Below are positions 1 through 9,000 of a DNA stretch of 64,000 nt, in pieces. A program made the translations under genes and the position numbers. The DNA comes from Spirosoma sp. KCTC 42546. Its GTDB lineage: Bacteria > Bacteroidota > Bacteroidia > Cytophagales > Spirosomataceae. The stretch spans positions 2,232,001-2,296,000 of the forward strand of contig NZ_CP041360.1 in NCBI RefSeq assembly GCF_006965485.1. The letters run 5' to 3'. Every line of letters begins with the position of its first letter. The stretch's first letter is position 1. The notes beneath the pieces are model-generated. The model ran no database searches. It saw only the letters and a program-made list of their open reading frames with translations, and was not told where the DNA came from.

Positions 1-356
1 AAAAACGTCAGGAAGACAACAGGTAATAAATCAAGTAAAAAAGGTCGTAAATAATTTAATAGCCAAAGACCTAATCCTGAAGTACAGATAAACAGGAGCA
101 GTAACGTTGTCTTGTGATGTTGATTCCAGCGACCCCGGTTGGAATAATCTCCTGACGAATCAGTTAAATACCAATGTAGTGAGTAACTACCCAGCGTTCC
201 CATAAATATGAACGAAAGGAAATACACAGGTAACGTAAATCGGAACAGATAAGCCGTGGTCTGGCACATGATGACCGCACAAACCGCAATGTACATATTG
301 CTGAAGAGTACGAATTGAAGAAGATCGTCAGAAAATTTAGCGATTCGGTTAAGCAT
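1..356 (-). CDS. integral membrane protein, C-terminal part cut by window edge
   Basis: An open frame runs on the minus strand from an ATG at 356 to the window edge without a stop, giving 118 codons. The product is strongly hydrophobic with several likely membrane segments: an N-terminal amphipathic stretch (MLNRIAKFSDDLLQF), then two helices around residues 17-55, and a further pair near residues 85-118. A polar loop holds GRWNQHHK. The layout recalls small UbiA-like or otherwise uncharacterised multi-pass membrane proteins of Bacteroidota, but no catalytic aspartate motif is visible in this part. Function is not assigned. It begins inside the tail of the decayed response regulator just upstream. 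Confidence 0.6.
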   Translation of the reverse strand, partial: MLNRIAKFSDDLLQFVLFSNMYIAVCAVIMCQTTAYLFRFTLPVYFLSFIFMGTLGSYSLHWYLTDSSGDYSNRGRWNQHHKTTLLLLFICTSGLGLWLLNYLRPFLLDLLPVVFLTF

Positions 357-521
357 ACCTAAAACAACTCAGAAGATCGGCGATGAAAATTTTGATGATC
401 TTTTCGCGGTGCCGCACAAAAATCTGGTCACCTCATAGCCAAGTTCGCTGAGTTGCAGGGCGATGTTAGCCGCAATAATCAGGTTGTCCTCTACGACGAG
501 CAACTTCACGGGGGTGTCCAT
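350..521 (-). pseudogene. remnant of a LytTR-family response regulator
   Basis: From an ATG at 521 the frame encodes the start of a receiver domain, VKLLVVEDNLIIAANIALQL then SELGYEV, containing the acidic pair before the first helix (VVEDN). The frame then runs into nonsense and stops at 369. In the next frame the same DNA reads GDQIFVRHREKIIKIFIADL, which is typical of the linker and first strand of a LytTR DNA-binding domain, and stops at 350. The rest of the receiver, including the phospho-accepting Asp, and nearly all of LytTR are missing. I read this as an internal deletion with frameshift plus 3' loss. The following membrane-protein gene starts at 356, so the remnant may still carry its promoter. 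Confidence 0.7.
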
Positions 522-746
522 GGCAGTAAGTGGGCTTTCGTCAAAAAAATAGGCCAAAGTAGCGAATCCGAAACGAAGTAAACTTAATTTTTAATAGTTG
601 TGAAGATCAATGGTCTAATCAAGTGAAGCCATTCGGGAATGGGATGGTTAGTTACAGGCAGTAGACCTTTTTAAGTAGGAAAAGGGCTGGATTAATTTTA
701 CTAACAGGTTACCCCAAGTTTCTCTGGAACTACTAGTTTGCTGCCA

Positions 747-1703
747 ATGAATCGTAGAGATTTTCTTGCCCTGACCACCAGTGCTTCCGCTGGGCTCCCC
801 TTGTTGCAGTGGGGAGAAGATACCCCAATCCCAATTATTGACACCCACATTCACCTGTTCGACACGACTCGCCCACAAGGTGTGCCCTGGCCGACCCCCA
901 AAGACCGCCTTCTATACCAGCCCGCCCTTCCAGACCGCTATCGAAAGATAGCAGCGCCCCTCGGAATTGTGGGTTCAATTGCCGTGGAAGCCAGCCCCTG
1001 GCTTGAAGACAATCAGTGGGTACTTGATGTAGCTGCCAGGGACAGGATCATCGTTGGAACCGTGGGTAATCTGGAGCCGGGTAAGCCGGATTTCCGCCAA
1101 CAGCTCGGACGCTTCCAGCGTAATCCTTTGTTTCGCGGTATCCGGTACGGTAACCTTTGGGATCGGGATTTGCCTGGCCAACTGTCGAATCCTAAGGTTG
1201 TAGCGGATCTTGGATTTTTAGCCCAGGCAGGCCTTGTGTTGGATACGGCGAATCCGAATCCTGCTCTACTGGCGGCCATCGTGCGGGTCACGGATCAAGT
1301 ACCAGCGCTGCGGGTAGTTATTGATCATCTTCCCCAAATGGCAACGCCGGCAGAGGCTGTGGCCCTTAAGGCTTACGAAGCCCATTTACAGGAATTGGGT
1401 AAGCGGCCTCAGGTTTATGTGAAGGTCTCGGAAGTGCTGCGTCGAGTGGACGGAAAAATTCCGCAGACACTCAGCTTCTACCGGGCACGACTGGATGAGA
1501 TCTTTGGCATCTTCGGTGAAGATCGGGTGCTGTACGGGAGCGACTGGCCGAACAGCGATCAGTGGTTACCTGTTGACGTAGGGCTGAGCTTAGTGCGTGA
1601 ATACGTCACGGCAAAAGGTAGACCCGTGGCCGAAAAGTACTTCTGGAAGAATTCAGTTGCTGCGTATCACTGGCGGAAGCGCGTTCCGTCACAGCCTGGG
1701 TAG
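747..1703 (+). CDS. amidohydrolase-family (amidohydrolase_2) TIM-barrel hydrolase, probably exported
   Basis: Predicted metal-dependent hydrolase of the amidohydrolase_2 family, which includes lactonases and decarboxylase-like enzymes. The ATG at 747 gives 318 residues starting MNRRDFLALTTSASAG, a twin-arginine-like leader; a TTG nine bases upstream is less likely. The strand-1 metal motif DTHIHLFD has histidines at about residues 34 and 36. A central VIDHLP and a C-terminal YGSDWPNS supply the usual later histidine and the terminal catalytic aspartate. Members with the opening DTHxHLFD and the end GSDWP are often annotated as L-fuconolactonase-like, but substrate cannot be told from sequence alone. 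It stands alone, with the palindromic element E1 downstream. Confidence 0.8.
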   Translation: MNRRDFLALTTSASAGLPLLQWGEDTPIPIIDTHIHLFDTTRPQGVPWPTPKDRLLYQPALPDRYRKIAAPLGIVGSIAVEASPWLEDNQWVLDVAARDRIIVGTVGNLEPGKPDFRQQLGRFQRNPLFRGIRYGNLWDRDLPGQLSNPKVVADLGFLAQAGLVLDTANPNPALLAAIVRVTDQVPALRVVIDHLPQMATPAEAVALKAYEAHLQELGKRPQVYVKVSEVLRRVDGKIPQTLSFYRARLDEIFGIFGEDRVLYGSDWPNSDQWLPVDVGLSLVREYVTAKGRPVAEKYFWKNSVAAYHWRKRVPSQPG

Positions 1704-1757
1704 CCCTAGTGATCAGCTAACCAAATCAGCTTCTTAAGTACTGGGACTTATTTAAAT

Positions 1758-1861
1758 GGATAATGAATAATGAATAATGGATAATGGATAATGAATAATG
1801 AATAATGGATGGTTAATGGGTTGATAGTCAATGGCATGTCATTGTTGATTATTCATTATCC
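1758..1861. repeat. palindromic tandem-word element E1
   Basis: The left side repeats the words GGATAATGAATAAT and AATGGATAATGA several times (exact 14-mers at 1758-1771 and 1786-1799). The right side at 1848-1861 is ATTATTCATTATCC, the exact reverse complement. The middle holds a smaller hairpin, CAATG then GCATGT then CATTG. It fills the gap between the convergent amidohydrolase and CE15-like esterase genes. No T-run follows. It belongs to the palindrome class described in the findings and shares its AATGGATAAT word with E5 near 40,640. Confidence 0.75.
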
Positions 1862-1874
1862 ACCGTTCATTTAC

Positions 1875-3077
1875 TTACTTGTTGAAATGAACGGTGGCAA
1901 ACTTTATGAAATTGTTCCAATCGTAGGCCGTTAAGTTATGCTCCCCTTCCCGAATATGATAGCCTAACGACGCGTTACTAATGGGTTGGTTTATACCTGG
2001 CGGATTAGCGGGTAGATTGGCGTCAATTCCGTATAACGTATACACACGGCTGGCAGTTTTCAACGATAAATAGGTTCCTCTGGGGTCAGCCCACAGATCC
2101 TTCGATGCATTGGTCACATACAGCGGTCTTGGGGCAATTGCGGCAAGCAGCATATGCTGATCTACGGGTAATGAATCTTCGTTGTTATTGAATTTTTTGT
2201 AATTTTTGGCAAACCAGTGCGGAAAAACGGTATTGATTCGGCTGATCGTTTCGCCAAATCGCCTGCGGGATAAGGCCGCCCCGGTATTCCCCGAACAATT
2301 AGAAAAACACATGGCAAACCGTTGGTCCTCGGCAGCTGCCCACAGGGATGCTTTCCCACCACGGGAATGGCCAACAATAGCCACCTTTCTGGCGTCAATA
2401 GCTGGGTCTTTTTCAAAATAATCCAGTACCCGGCTAGCTCCCCAGGCCCAGGCGCCAATGGCCCGCATGCCGTTAGTAGCGGTTACTTGCTCGGGGTAAA
2501 GCTGAAGCATGCCATTTACATACCTGGCCGTATCATCAGGAGCCAGATCGCTAACATGAAAAGCCGCAATGGCATATCCACTGTCGATTGCCATTTCGGC
2601 TGGCCAGAAATCGCTTTTATGGGCTCGGGTGGGGTCCGTATTTTCTTTCCCCCGGTTGTTAATCAGCAGGAAAACCGGCGCTGGTACCTTTAACTTAGTC
2701 GGCACAAAAAGAACAAGGTTTATTTTTACCAGTTTCTGGTTATGAACCACCTCAATCAATACTTCTTTCAGCGTTGCTTTGCCAGCCATGGCGCTGGCAG
2801 TTTCACGGGTTACCGAGTAGGTAAGGCGGTCAACGGCTTTGGGCATCTGGCCGTATACATTTTCTTCAAACAGTTTAATGATTTCGGGACGTCTTACCTG
2901 TTCCCATGTTGTCTTCGTACGAACGTCCAGATTAGCGGTTGTTTTTAAAACGTCCGGTAAGGTATAAGCCGGGACTTTTGATTCATCATAATTTGCCTCC
3001 CCCGTATGTTGGGCCTGTAGCTTGAGTAGAGCACCCAAAAAGAGGAAGAACAGGACAAAACGTCGTACGTATAGCAT
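1875..3077 (-). CDS. secreted alpha/beta-hydrolase esterase, glucuronoyl esterase (CE15)-like
   Basis: Probable exported carbohydrate esterase that cleaves ester links such as those between lignin and glucuronoxylan. It has an N-terminal signal peptide (hydrophobic residues 7-20, ending LQAQ). The nucleophile elbow GHSRGGKA places the serine near residue 238, followed by a CSGNTG loop and RRRFGETISRIN typical of CE15 proteins. The motif DLWADPRG near 327-334 and the C-terminal REGEHNLTAYDW with a histidine near 380 complete the catalytic site. Its 400 residues are normal for bacterial CE15. Fungal and characterised bacterial enzymes have GCSRxG at the elbow; here Cys is replaced by His, as in many Bacteroidota homologues. 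It converges with the amidohydrolase gene. Confidence 0.8.
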   Translation of the reverse strand: MLYVRRFVLFFLFLGALLKLQAQHTGEANYDESKVPAYTLPDVLKTTANLDVRTKTTWEQVRRPEIIKLFEENVYGQMPKAVDRLTYSVTRETASAMAGKATLKEVLIEVVHNQKLVKINLVLFVPTKLKVPAPVFLLINNRGKENTDPTRAHKSDFWPAEMAIDSGYAIAAFHVSDLAPDDTARYVNGMLQLYPEQVTATNGMRAIGAWAWGASRVLDYFEKDPAIDARKVAIVGHSRGGKASLWAAAEDQRFAMCFSNCSGNTGAALSRRRFGETISRINTVFPHWFAKNYKKFNNNEDSLPVDQHMLLAAIAPRPLYVTNASKDLWADPRGTYLSLKTASRVYTLYGIDANLPANPPGINQPISNASLGYHIREGEHNLTAYDWNNFIKFATVHFNK

Positions 3078-3268
3078 GAGAAGGGTTTACTGAAAAAATG
3101 ACTTACGCTTAGTTATATCCTGCGAGGGAGTATTGACAGGTACTCAAATGTACGATCTCAACGCCAATTTGAATCAGGTCTGATTCAGATGAACGCCTTG
3201 ATTGCAGGAGAGGTAACGATTTAATCCCTGGCCATCCCAATAAGTCGTATCGGTAATGTGACTTGACC

Positions 3269-3478
3269 TCAGGGCTCGTTCACATACTCCAGCAAATCAC
3301 CTGGCTGGCAGTCCAATGCTTTACAAATGACCTCGAGGGTCGTGAATCGTATGGCTTTGGCTTTCCCGGTTTTGAGTACCGAAAGATTGGCCAGGGTGAT
3401 GTCTACTTTTTCTGATAATTCATTCAATGACATTTTACGCTTGGCCATCATCACGTCCAGGTTTACAGTAATCGGCAT
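3269..3478 (-). CDS. small Cro/C1-type (XRE) transcriptional regulator, YozG-like
   Basis: A 69-residue protein consisting almost only of a helix-turn-helix domain: MAKRKMSLNELSEKVDITLANLSVLKTGKA covers the recognition region and ends in the family-typical VICKALDCQPGDLLEYV. It follows the DUF2975 membrane protein by 3 bases and in the same direction, a gene pair that recurs across Bacteroidota and Firmicutes (YoaS/YozG type). The pair probably forms a small autoregulated membrane/regulator module. The physiological signal is unknown. Length and motif are normal for the family, so there is no sign of truncation. Confidence 0.85.
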   Translation of the reverse strand: MPITVNLDVMMAKRKMSLNELSEKVDITLANLSVLKTGKAKAIRFTTLEVICKALDCQPGDLLEYVNEP

Positions 3479-3481
3479 GAG

Positions 3482-4015
3482 TTATACAGTTAATTCATTT
3501 TCTGATTGAATTTCCACACCACGTTTAAAGACTTGCGAGATAATGAACACCAGGCCAGCCATAAATAAGAAGTTGTCAGTGGCCCCGCTGTCAAAAATCT
3601 CGCCGGTTCGTTTTAGTAACCAAGAGGTGTAGGCATTGCTCAACAGGCCGACAATCCAGGTTCCGAATAAGACATAGCTGACCTTTTCGAGGATATTCGC
3701 TACTTCTATTTTGAAGGGGTTCGCCAGGGTTATCTTTGATAAGATCCTGGTTACCAGATAAAAGACGTGTGCTTTCATCATCAAAATCGCAACCATGAAG
3801 GAGACAAGGCAGACATAGTAGCCGAAGTTTAATTGTCGGAGGCTGTCCAGATCTAGTCCCTTGTAAAGGTTTTTGGCGGCCTCGGGATTTACAAAGCTTA
3901 CACCAAAGGAAATCAGAATGGCACCCGTTTTTATACAAAGCCCAATATAGGCTATCCAGGTAATGATTTGCATCACACTCAGGATCTGACTTGTGTTTGT
4001 TGGTTTGAGTTTCAT
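3482..4015 (-). CDS. DUF2975 membrane protein
   Basis: A 177-residue protein with four likely membrane helices (about residues 12-35, 62-85, 105-125 and 145-165) and no enzymatic motif. Its pairing with an immediately following YozG-like XRE regulator is the hallmark of the DUF2975 family. Start at ATG 4015 is supported by a Bacteroidota -7 box at 4042-4049. The biochemical role of DUF2975 is not known; a sensor or anti-regulator role for its DNA-binding partner is an inference from the constant pairing. Confidence 0.8.
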   Translation of the reverse strand: MKLKPTNTSQILSVMQIITWIAYIGLCIKTGAILISFGVSFVNPEAAKNLYKGLDLDSLRQLNFGYYVCLVSFMVAILMMKAHVFYLVTRILSKITLANPFKIEVANILEKVSYVLFGTWIVGLLSNAYTSWLLKRTGEIFDSGATDNFLFMAGLVFIISQVFKRGVEIQSENELTV

Positions 4016-4041
4016 TTTATTGATTTTGGCTAATTTTTGAT

Positions 4042-4049
4042 CAAATATA
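4042..4049 (-). promoter_or_regulatory. -7 promoter box for the DUF2975/XRE operon
   Basis: On the minus strand the box reads TATATTTG, an exact fit to the Bacteroidota -7 consensus TAnnTTTG, about 26 bases upstream of the DUF2975 ATG. No clear -33 TTG is seen at the usual spacing in the very A/T-rich DNA upstream. Confidence 0.5.
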
Positions 4050-4305
4050 GATAATTATTTATTGATAAACGATAAAAATAAAAAAATAATGAGTTGCCCT
4101 TACTTAGAGCAGCTGCTGCTAGGATTGAAACATATGACAGCGTGGGTTGCCTCATCTCGGATGGCAGACGCGAACGAGTAGGATGATTGGTTGCAAGGGA
4201 CCTGCTGAAAAAACAGAAATAAGGCCGGTGCAAGCCTGCGATAATTCACAAAAGCTTAATGTACGTTTGGCTGTTTAGTGCGCCACCCATGCCAATTTTG
4301 TGGCT

Positions 4306-4887
4306 ATGTCTGAGCAAGCGCTGAGTGACGACGAACTAGTAGCCCTGCTTCGTTATGACAACGAGGAGGCATTCCAAACGCTGTACAAACGCCATTGGTA
4401 CGACTTTTTTGCAATGGCAAATCGCAAACTCCGCGATGAAGACCTGGCCGCCGATGTTGCCCAGGAATTGTTTCTCCGGCTCTGGCAAAAGCGCAAAACA
4501 CTGCTGGTCAGTAACCTGAAGGCCTATCTCACCACGTCTCTCAAACACCTGATTATTGACCACGTTCGCACCCAATTACACGGCGAACAGTATGCCAGCC
4601 ACTTCCTCTATACCGCGCCCATTGGTACCCTCGATACGGCCAATACGGTTCAGTTTACTGAACTCACCGAATCGCTCAATCAGGCGTTGTTACAGTTGCC
4701 CGACAAAACGCGCGAAGTGTTTATCTTGAATCGCTTCGAACAACTACCCATTCGCGAAATAGCCCTCCGGCTGGGCCTCTCCGAAAAAGCCATTGAATAC
4801 CACCTGTCCCGGTCCCTTACCTTCCTGCGGGCTCACCTGCACGATTACGCTACGGCCGTTGTGCTGACCCTTGTGCTGGGTCGTTAA
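4306..4887 (+). CDS. ECF RNA polymerase sigma factor, FecI-like
   Basis: Extracytoplasmic-function sigma-70 factor of 193 residues. Region 2 is seen around residues 20-85 (EEAFQTLYKRHWYDFF, then DVAQELFLRLWQKR). Region 4 near 125-180 contains LPDKTREVFILNRFEQLPIREIA, SEKAIEYHLSRSLTFLR. The ATG at 4306 is preferred to the GTG two codons upstream. The next gene encodes its FecR-type anti-sigma factor, followed by an STN-domain SusC, so it should drive the SusCD pair when the outer-membrane receptor signals substrate. A CAATTTTG resembling a -7 box lies only five bases before the ATG. Confidence 0.9.
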   Translation: MSEQALSDDELVALLRYDNEEAFQTLYKRHWYDFFAMANRKLRDEDLAADVAQELFLRLWQKRKTLLVSNLKAYLTTSLKHLIIDHVRTQLHGEQYASHFLYTAPIGTLDTANTVQFTELTESLNQALLQLPDKTREVFILNRFEQLPIREIALRLGLSEKAIEYHLSRSLTFLRAHLHDYATAVVLTLVLGR

Positions 4888-4982
4888 CAAAAGGATAACA
4901 TTGGGGGCTTAGGGAATTTTTCGACTTGATCGTCTCTCTTACTGAAGGCGGTTCAACAACAGGGCTGCTGCCAACTGATTCC

Positions 4983-5993
4983 ATGGACCCATTACAACTC
5001 CGGGCCTTATTGACCAAATACCAAAACGGCGACGCATCCGCCAGCGAACGGGCGCAGGTTGACGCCTGGTACGACGCGCTGGATGCTGAACCTGAATTGA
5101 CCCGAGCGGCTTCCGATAAGCAGACGTTTATCGAACGCCACTGGCAACAGGTAGCCGGACAAATCAGTCCGTCGAATACCATGAGGCCGATGCCCACCGT
5201 CGTTTATCGCCTGGCTGCTGCGGCTGTTGTTGTATTGGGGATTGGATTAGGCTGGTACTTTCTGATGAATCTGGCGCGGGAAGCGGATTCCGGTCGCCTG
5301 ACTGCGCAGACAGGCAAACGGGAGTTGGTGAGCAAAACAAATGAGTCCAGCCAACCACTTCGGGTAGCGCTATCCGATGGTAGTACCGTTACACTCAAAC
5401 CAGGCAGTCGTGTACAGTACCCTCCGAGGTTTATCGGCAATCGGCGGGAGGTTCAGTTGATGGGGGAGGCATTTTTTGAGGTCACTAAAAATCCGGAGCG
5501 TCCGTTTCTGGTCTATGCCAATGGACTAGTTACGAAGGTGCTGGGAACAAGTTTTACCATTGTGGCCGATGCCGGTAAGCCCACCGCCGAGGTAGTGGTT
5601 CGAACGGGGCGAGTGGCCGTTTACCGACAAACGGATAAACAGGAAAATGAGTCCGATCTGGTGCTGAAACCCAATGAGAAGGCGACATTTTTTCGCGCTG
5701 ACAGCCGCCTTGTGAAATCACTGGCCGACCATCCCGTCGTACTACGGCCAGCGGCTATTAAAACGCATTTTGTATTCGACGATACGCCCGTTGCCAGGGT
5801 GTTTCGGGAGTTGGACGATGTGTATGGCATACATATCTCCTTCGACGAGCAGGCACTCGTCAATTGCACGCTAACGGCCAATCTGGCTAATCAACCCCTA
5901 TCGGCCCAACTGGATATGATTTGCTTATCCATTGGGGCTACCTATCAAATTAACGGTACCCGTATCCAAGTCAGCAGTCGGGGCTGTCCTTAA
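4983..5993 (+). CDS. FecR-family anti-sigma factor
   Basis: Single-pass inner-membrane anti-sigma regulator of 336 residues. The ATG at 4983 (MDPLQLRALLTKYQNGDAS) fits the family N terminus better than a TTG at 4926. A short cytoplasmic anti-sigma segment precedes one membrane helix (VVYRLAAAAVVVLGIGLGWY). The periplasmic FecR domain follows (LSDGSTVTLKPGSRVQYP, EAFFEVTKNPERPF), and a C-terminal DUF4974 domain ends FVFDDTPVARVFRELDDVYG to ATYQINGTRIQV. It should hold the upstream sigma factor and contact the STN domain of the adjacent SusC through the periplasm. Confidence 0.9.
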   Translation: MDPLQLRALLTKYQNGDASASERAQVDAWYDALDAEPELTRAASDKQTFIERHWQQVAGQISPSNTMRPMPTVVYRLAAAAVVVLGIGLGWYFLMNLAREADSGRLTAQTGKRELVSKTNESSQPLRVALSDGSTVTLKPGSRVQYPPRFIGNRREVQLMGEAFFEVTKNPERPFLVYANGLVTKVLGTSFTIVADAGKPTAEVVVRTGRVAVYRQTDKQENESDLVLKPNEKATFFRADSRLVKSLADHPVVLRPAAIKTHFVFDDTPVARVFRELDDVYGIHISFDEQALVNCTLTANLANQPLSAQLDMICLSIGATYQINGTRIQVSSRGCP

Positions 5994-6024
5994 AAACCGA
6001 GAACTACTCAATCAATTACCCTGT

Positions 6025-9000
6025 ATGAAACGTTTACTTTCGCTAGTGTTCAGCATCCTGCTGAGCGGTAGTCTAGTCCAGGCTGTGCCCATTTCGGCGC
6101 AGGACCTGATGAACCGGTCCGTTTCCATTACCGTAGACGGGGAGACGGTACGGACTGTATTACAGCAACTCGAGAAGGCTGTCGATGTGCGATTTGTGTA
6201 CAGCCCTCGCGTAATTGGGGCCGATAAACGCATCTCCATCAGCGCACGCAACGAACGCCTGGCCAGTGTGCTCCAGCGGTTATTTACCTCGCTGGATGTG
6301 GCCTGGGAGGTTGTAAACGGGCAGATTATCCTGAAAAAGGTCAATGCCCAAACGAGCCTGTTGTCTGTGCCCGTTTTCCGAATCAACGTACCCGTAGTGT
6401 TTGAACAACCCCGGCGACTGTTGTCGGGCGTGGTCAACGATTTCGCGAGTAACCAGCCGTTGCCGGGGGTGAGCATTATTGTGAAAGGCACCACAAGAGG
6501 CACCACTACCGATGCCGACGGTCGTTTTTCGCTCAACATCCCCGACACGGGCGACAATCTGACCCTTTCGTTTTCCTTCATTGGGTACGAAACGCTGGAG
6601 GTGCCGGTGAAGACGAACCAGACAGCCCTCAACGTAGCCCTAAAAGAAACCCATAACTCACTGAGTGAAGTCGTGGTGGTGGGCTACGGAACGCAAAAGA
6701 AGGTAAACCTGACCGGGGCGGTTACGCAGGTGCTGGCCAAAGAGCTGGAAAACCGACCCCTGAACAATATGTCCCAGATCCTTCAGGGCATGGTGCCCAA
6801 CCTGAACATTACGTTCAGTACGGGCCAGCCAGGGCAGGGCGGAAACCTGAACGTTCGTGGCGAAACGTCCATCAACGGGGGCGGGCCGCTGGTGCTGATC
6901 GATGGGATTCCAGGCGATATCAACCGGATCAATCCCGCCGATGTGGAATCGGTATCGGTCCTGAAAGATGCAGCAGCTTCGGCTATCTATGGCGCACGGG
7001 GCGCGTTTGGGGTGATTCTGGTAACGACCAAAACAGCCAAGAATGGTAAAACAACCATCTCGTACAGCAACAACTTCGGCTGGTCGGCTCCCACCGTCAG
7101 TACCAAATTTCTGACCAATGGGTACGAGTATGTTCGGATGAATGACGAAGCGTTTACCCGGGCTACCGGCAATAGCTACACGCGGTATTCGGAAGAAGAT
7201 TATAAAGAACTGGAAGCCCGTCGGTTCGATAAAGTTGAAAATCCGGCCCGCCCCTGGACCGTGGTTAAGAATGTAAATGGCAAAGACATTTACAATTACT
7301 ACGGCAATTACGACTGGTGGAATACGCTCTTCAACACCACCGAGCCGTCCAAACAGCACAACATCAACTTGTCGGGTGGAACGGATAAGGTGAATTACTT
7401 CCTGTCGGGGTCGATTTTTGAAAAGGACGGGATCATGAAAATCAATACGGATAAATTCACGTCCTACACGCTGCGCAGCAAGATCAATGCGCAACTGACG
7501 CCCTGGCTCAAAGTGGGTAGCAATATCCAGTACTTCGATTCCAGATACACCTATCCGGGTCTGGAAGGCGGTGCCAATGCCAATTTCGTTGGGATCACGG
7601 TGCACGCGTTGCCCGCCTACGCCCCCACCAATCCAGATGGCACGGCCACCTATAACACCCTGAAAAACAATTACTCCATTGGCGACGGTCTATACGCGAA
7701 CCTGTTGAAAGGCGTAGCCGGTGGGGAGAAAAAAGTGCACGAGTTAACGGCCATTAATTCGGTTACTATTGATTTTACCAAGAACTGGAATCTGGTGGCT
7801 AACTACTCTTATTCCTTCTATATCGCTGATGACTGGTACCGTTCTGCCGTGGCGCAATACTCGATCCAGCCGGGCATCCTGGCCACGGTGCCTAATTATA
7901 ATACCGATCAGTACCGAAAAACCATGTGGTTTGATCCCACGAACGTAACCAACCTGTACTCCTCCTATAATCATACATTTGGGAAACACTATGTTGGGGC
8001 CACGGCTGGGATCAACTACGAGTCCCGGAAGCACCAGCGCCTATTTGGTGCCCGGAAAAATCTGCTCTCCGAAAGTCTCAACGATCTGAACCTGGGTACC
8101 GGCGAACAACTCTCTGCCGGAGATTCGTATCAGTACTCGTTGTTTGGCGCGTTCTATCGCCTGAATTATGACTACGTCGGCAAGTATCTGCTGGAGGTGA
8201 ATGGTCGCTACGACGGAACGTCCCGCTTTGGTGAAGGTCGGCGTTACGGTTTCTTTCCATCGGTTTCGGCTGGCTGGCGGCTTAGCGAAGAAAGCTTCTT
8301 CGAGCCCCTCAAACACGTTGTGGACAACCTGAAAATCAGGGCTTCGTATGGTACGCTGGGGAACCAGTTGCCATCCAATACCAACTCGGCCAGCTTTTAT
8401 CCCTATATCCCCATCATGCCAACGGCTCAATCGAGCTGGATAACCAACGGGCAAAAGCTGACGTATGTCAATAACCCCAACCCGATTTCGCCCGATCTTA
8501 CCTGGGAAAAAGCCACCACGTCCAACCTGGGTCTGGATGCGGGTTTGTTGAAAAATCGACTGAATTTATCCCTGGATGCCTATATCCGGAATACAACGGG
8601 CATGCTGGTGCCGGGTCAGGTGCTGCCATCGGTGTATGGCGCTACGGTGCCCACCAAAAACGCCGGTGATTTGCAAACCAAAGGGTTCGAACTCTCCATC
8701 GGCTGGCGCGATCAGGTTAAAGTGGCAGGTAAAGCCCTGGCGTACAATGCCTCCTTTATTCTCTCCGATTCTAAATCGACCATCACTAAATACGATAACC
8801 CGAATAAAATCCTGTCGAGCCGCTATGAGGGCCAGACGATTGGCGACATCTGGGGCTATTCGATTGCGGGCTTCTTTAAAACCAACGAGGAAGCACAGGC
8901 CTATACCGTCGATCAAACTATCGTCAATAAGCAACGCCTGAGCGCTCCCGGCGACTGGAGTAAATTGCAGGCGGGTGATCTTAAGTTTATCGATGTCGAT

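Noticed and set aside
1758..1810. CRISPR-like repeats (repeated AATGGATAATGA words)
   Set aside because: Units are contiguous with no spacers and form one arm of a palindrome.
4030..4233. 67-codon minus-strand frame upstream of the sigma factor gene
   Set aside because: Its 3' part lies over the A/T-rich promoter of the DUF2975 operon, it has no family likeness or ribosome-binding site, and its composition is not protein-like.
4926..4982. TTG start for the FecR gene at 4926
   Set aside because: The residues added do not fit the family N terminus; the ATG at 4983 does.
5932..6024. Upstream start of the SusC gene overlapping fecR
   Set aside because: The signal peptide begins at ATG 6025; the upstream extension is the fecR coding sequence in another frame.
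6658..7605. 315-codon minus-strand frame inside susC
   Set aside because: Antisense shadow of a strongly supported SusC gene; the sequence is rich in His, Arg and Ile with no domain.
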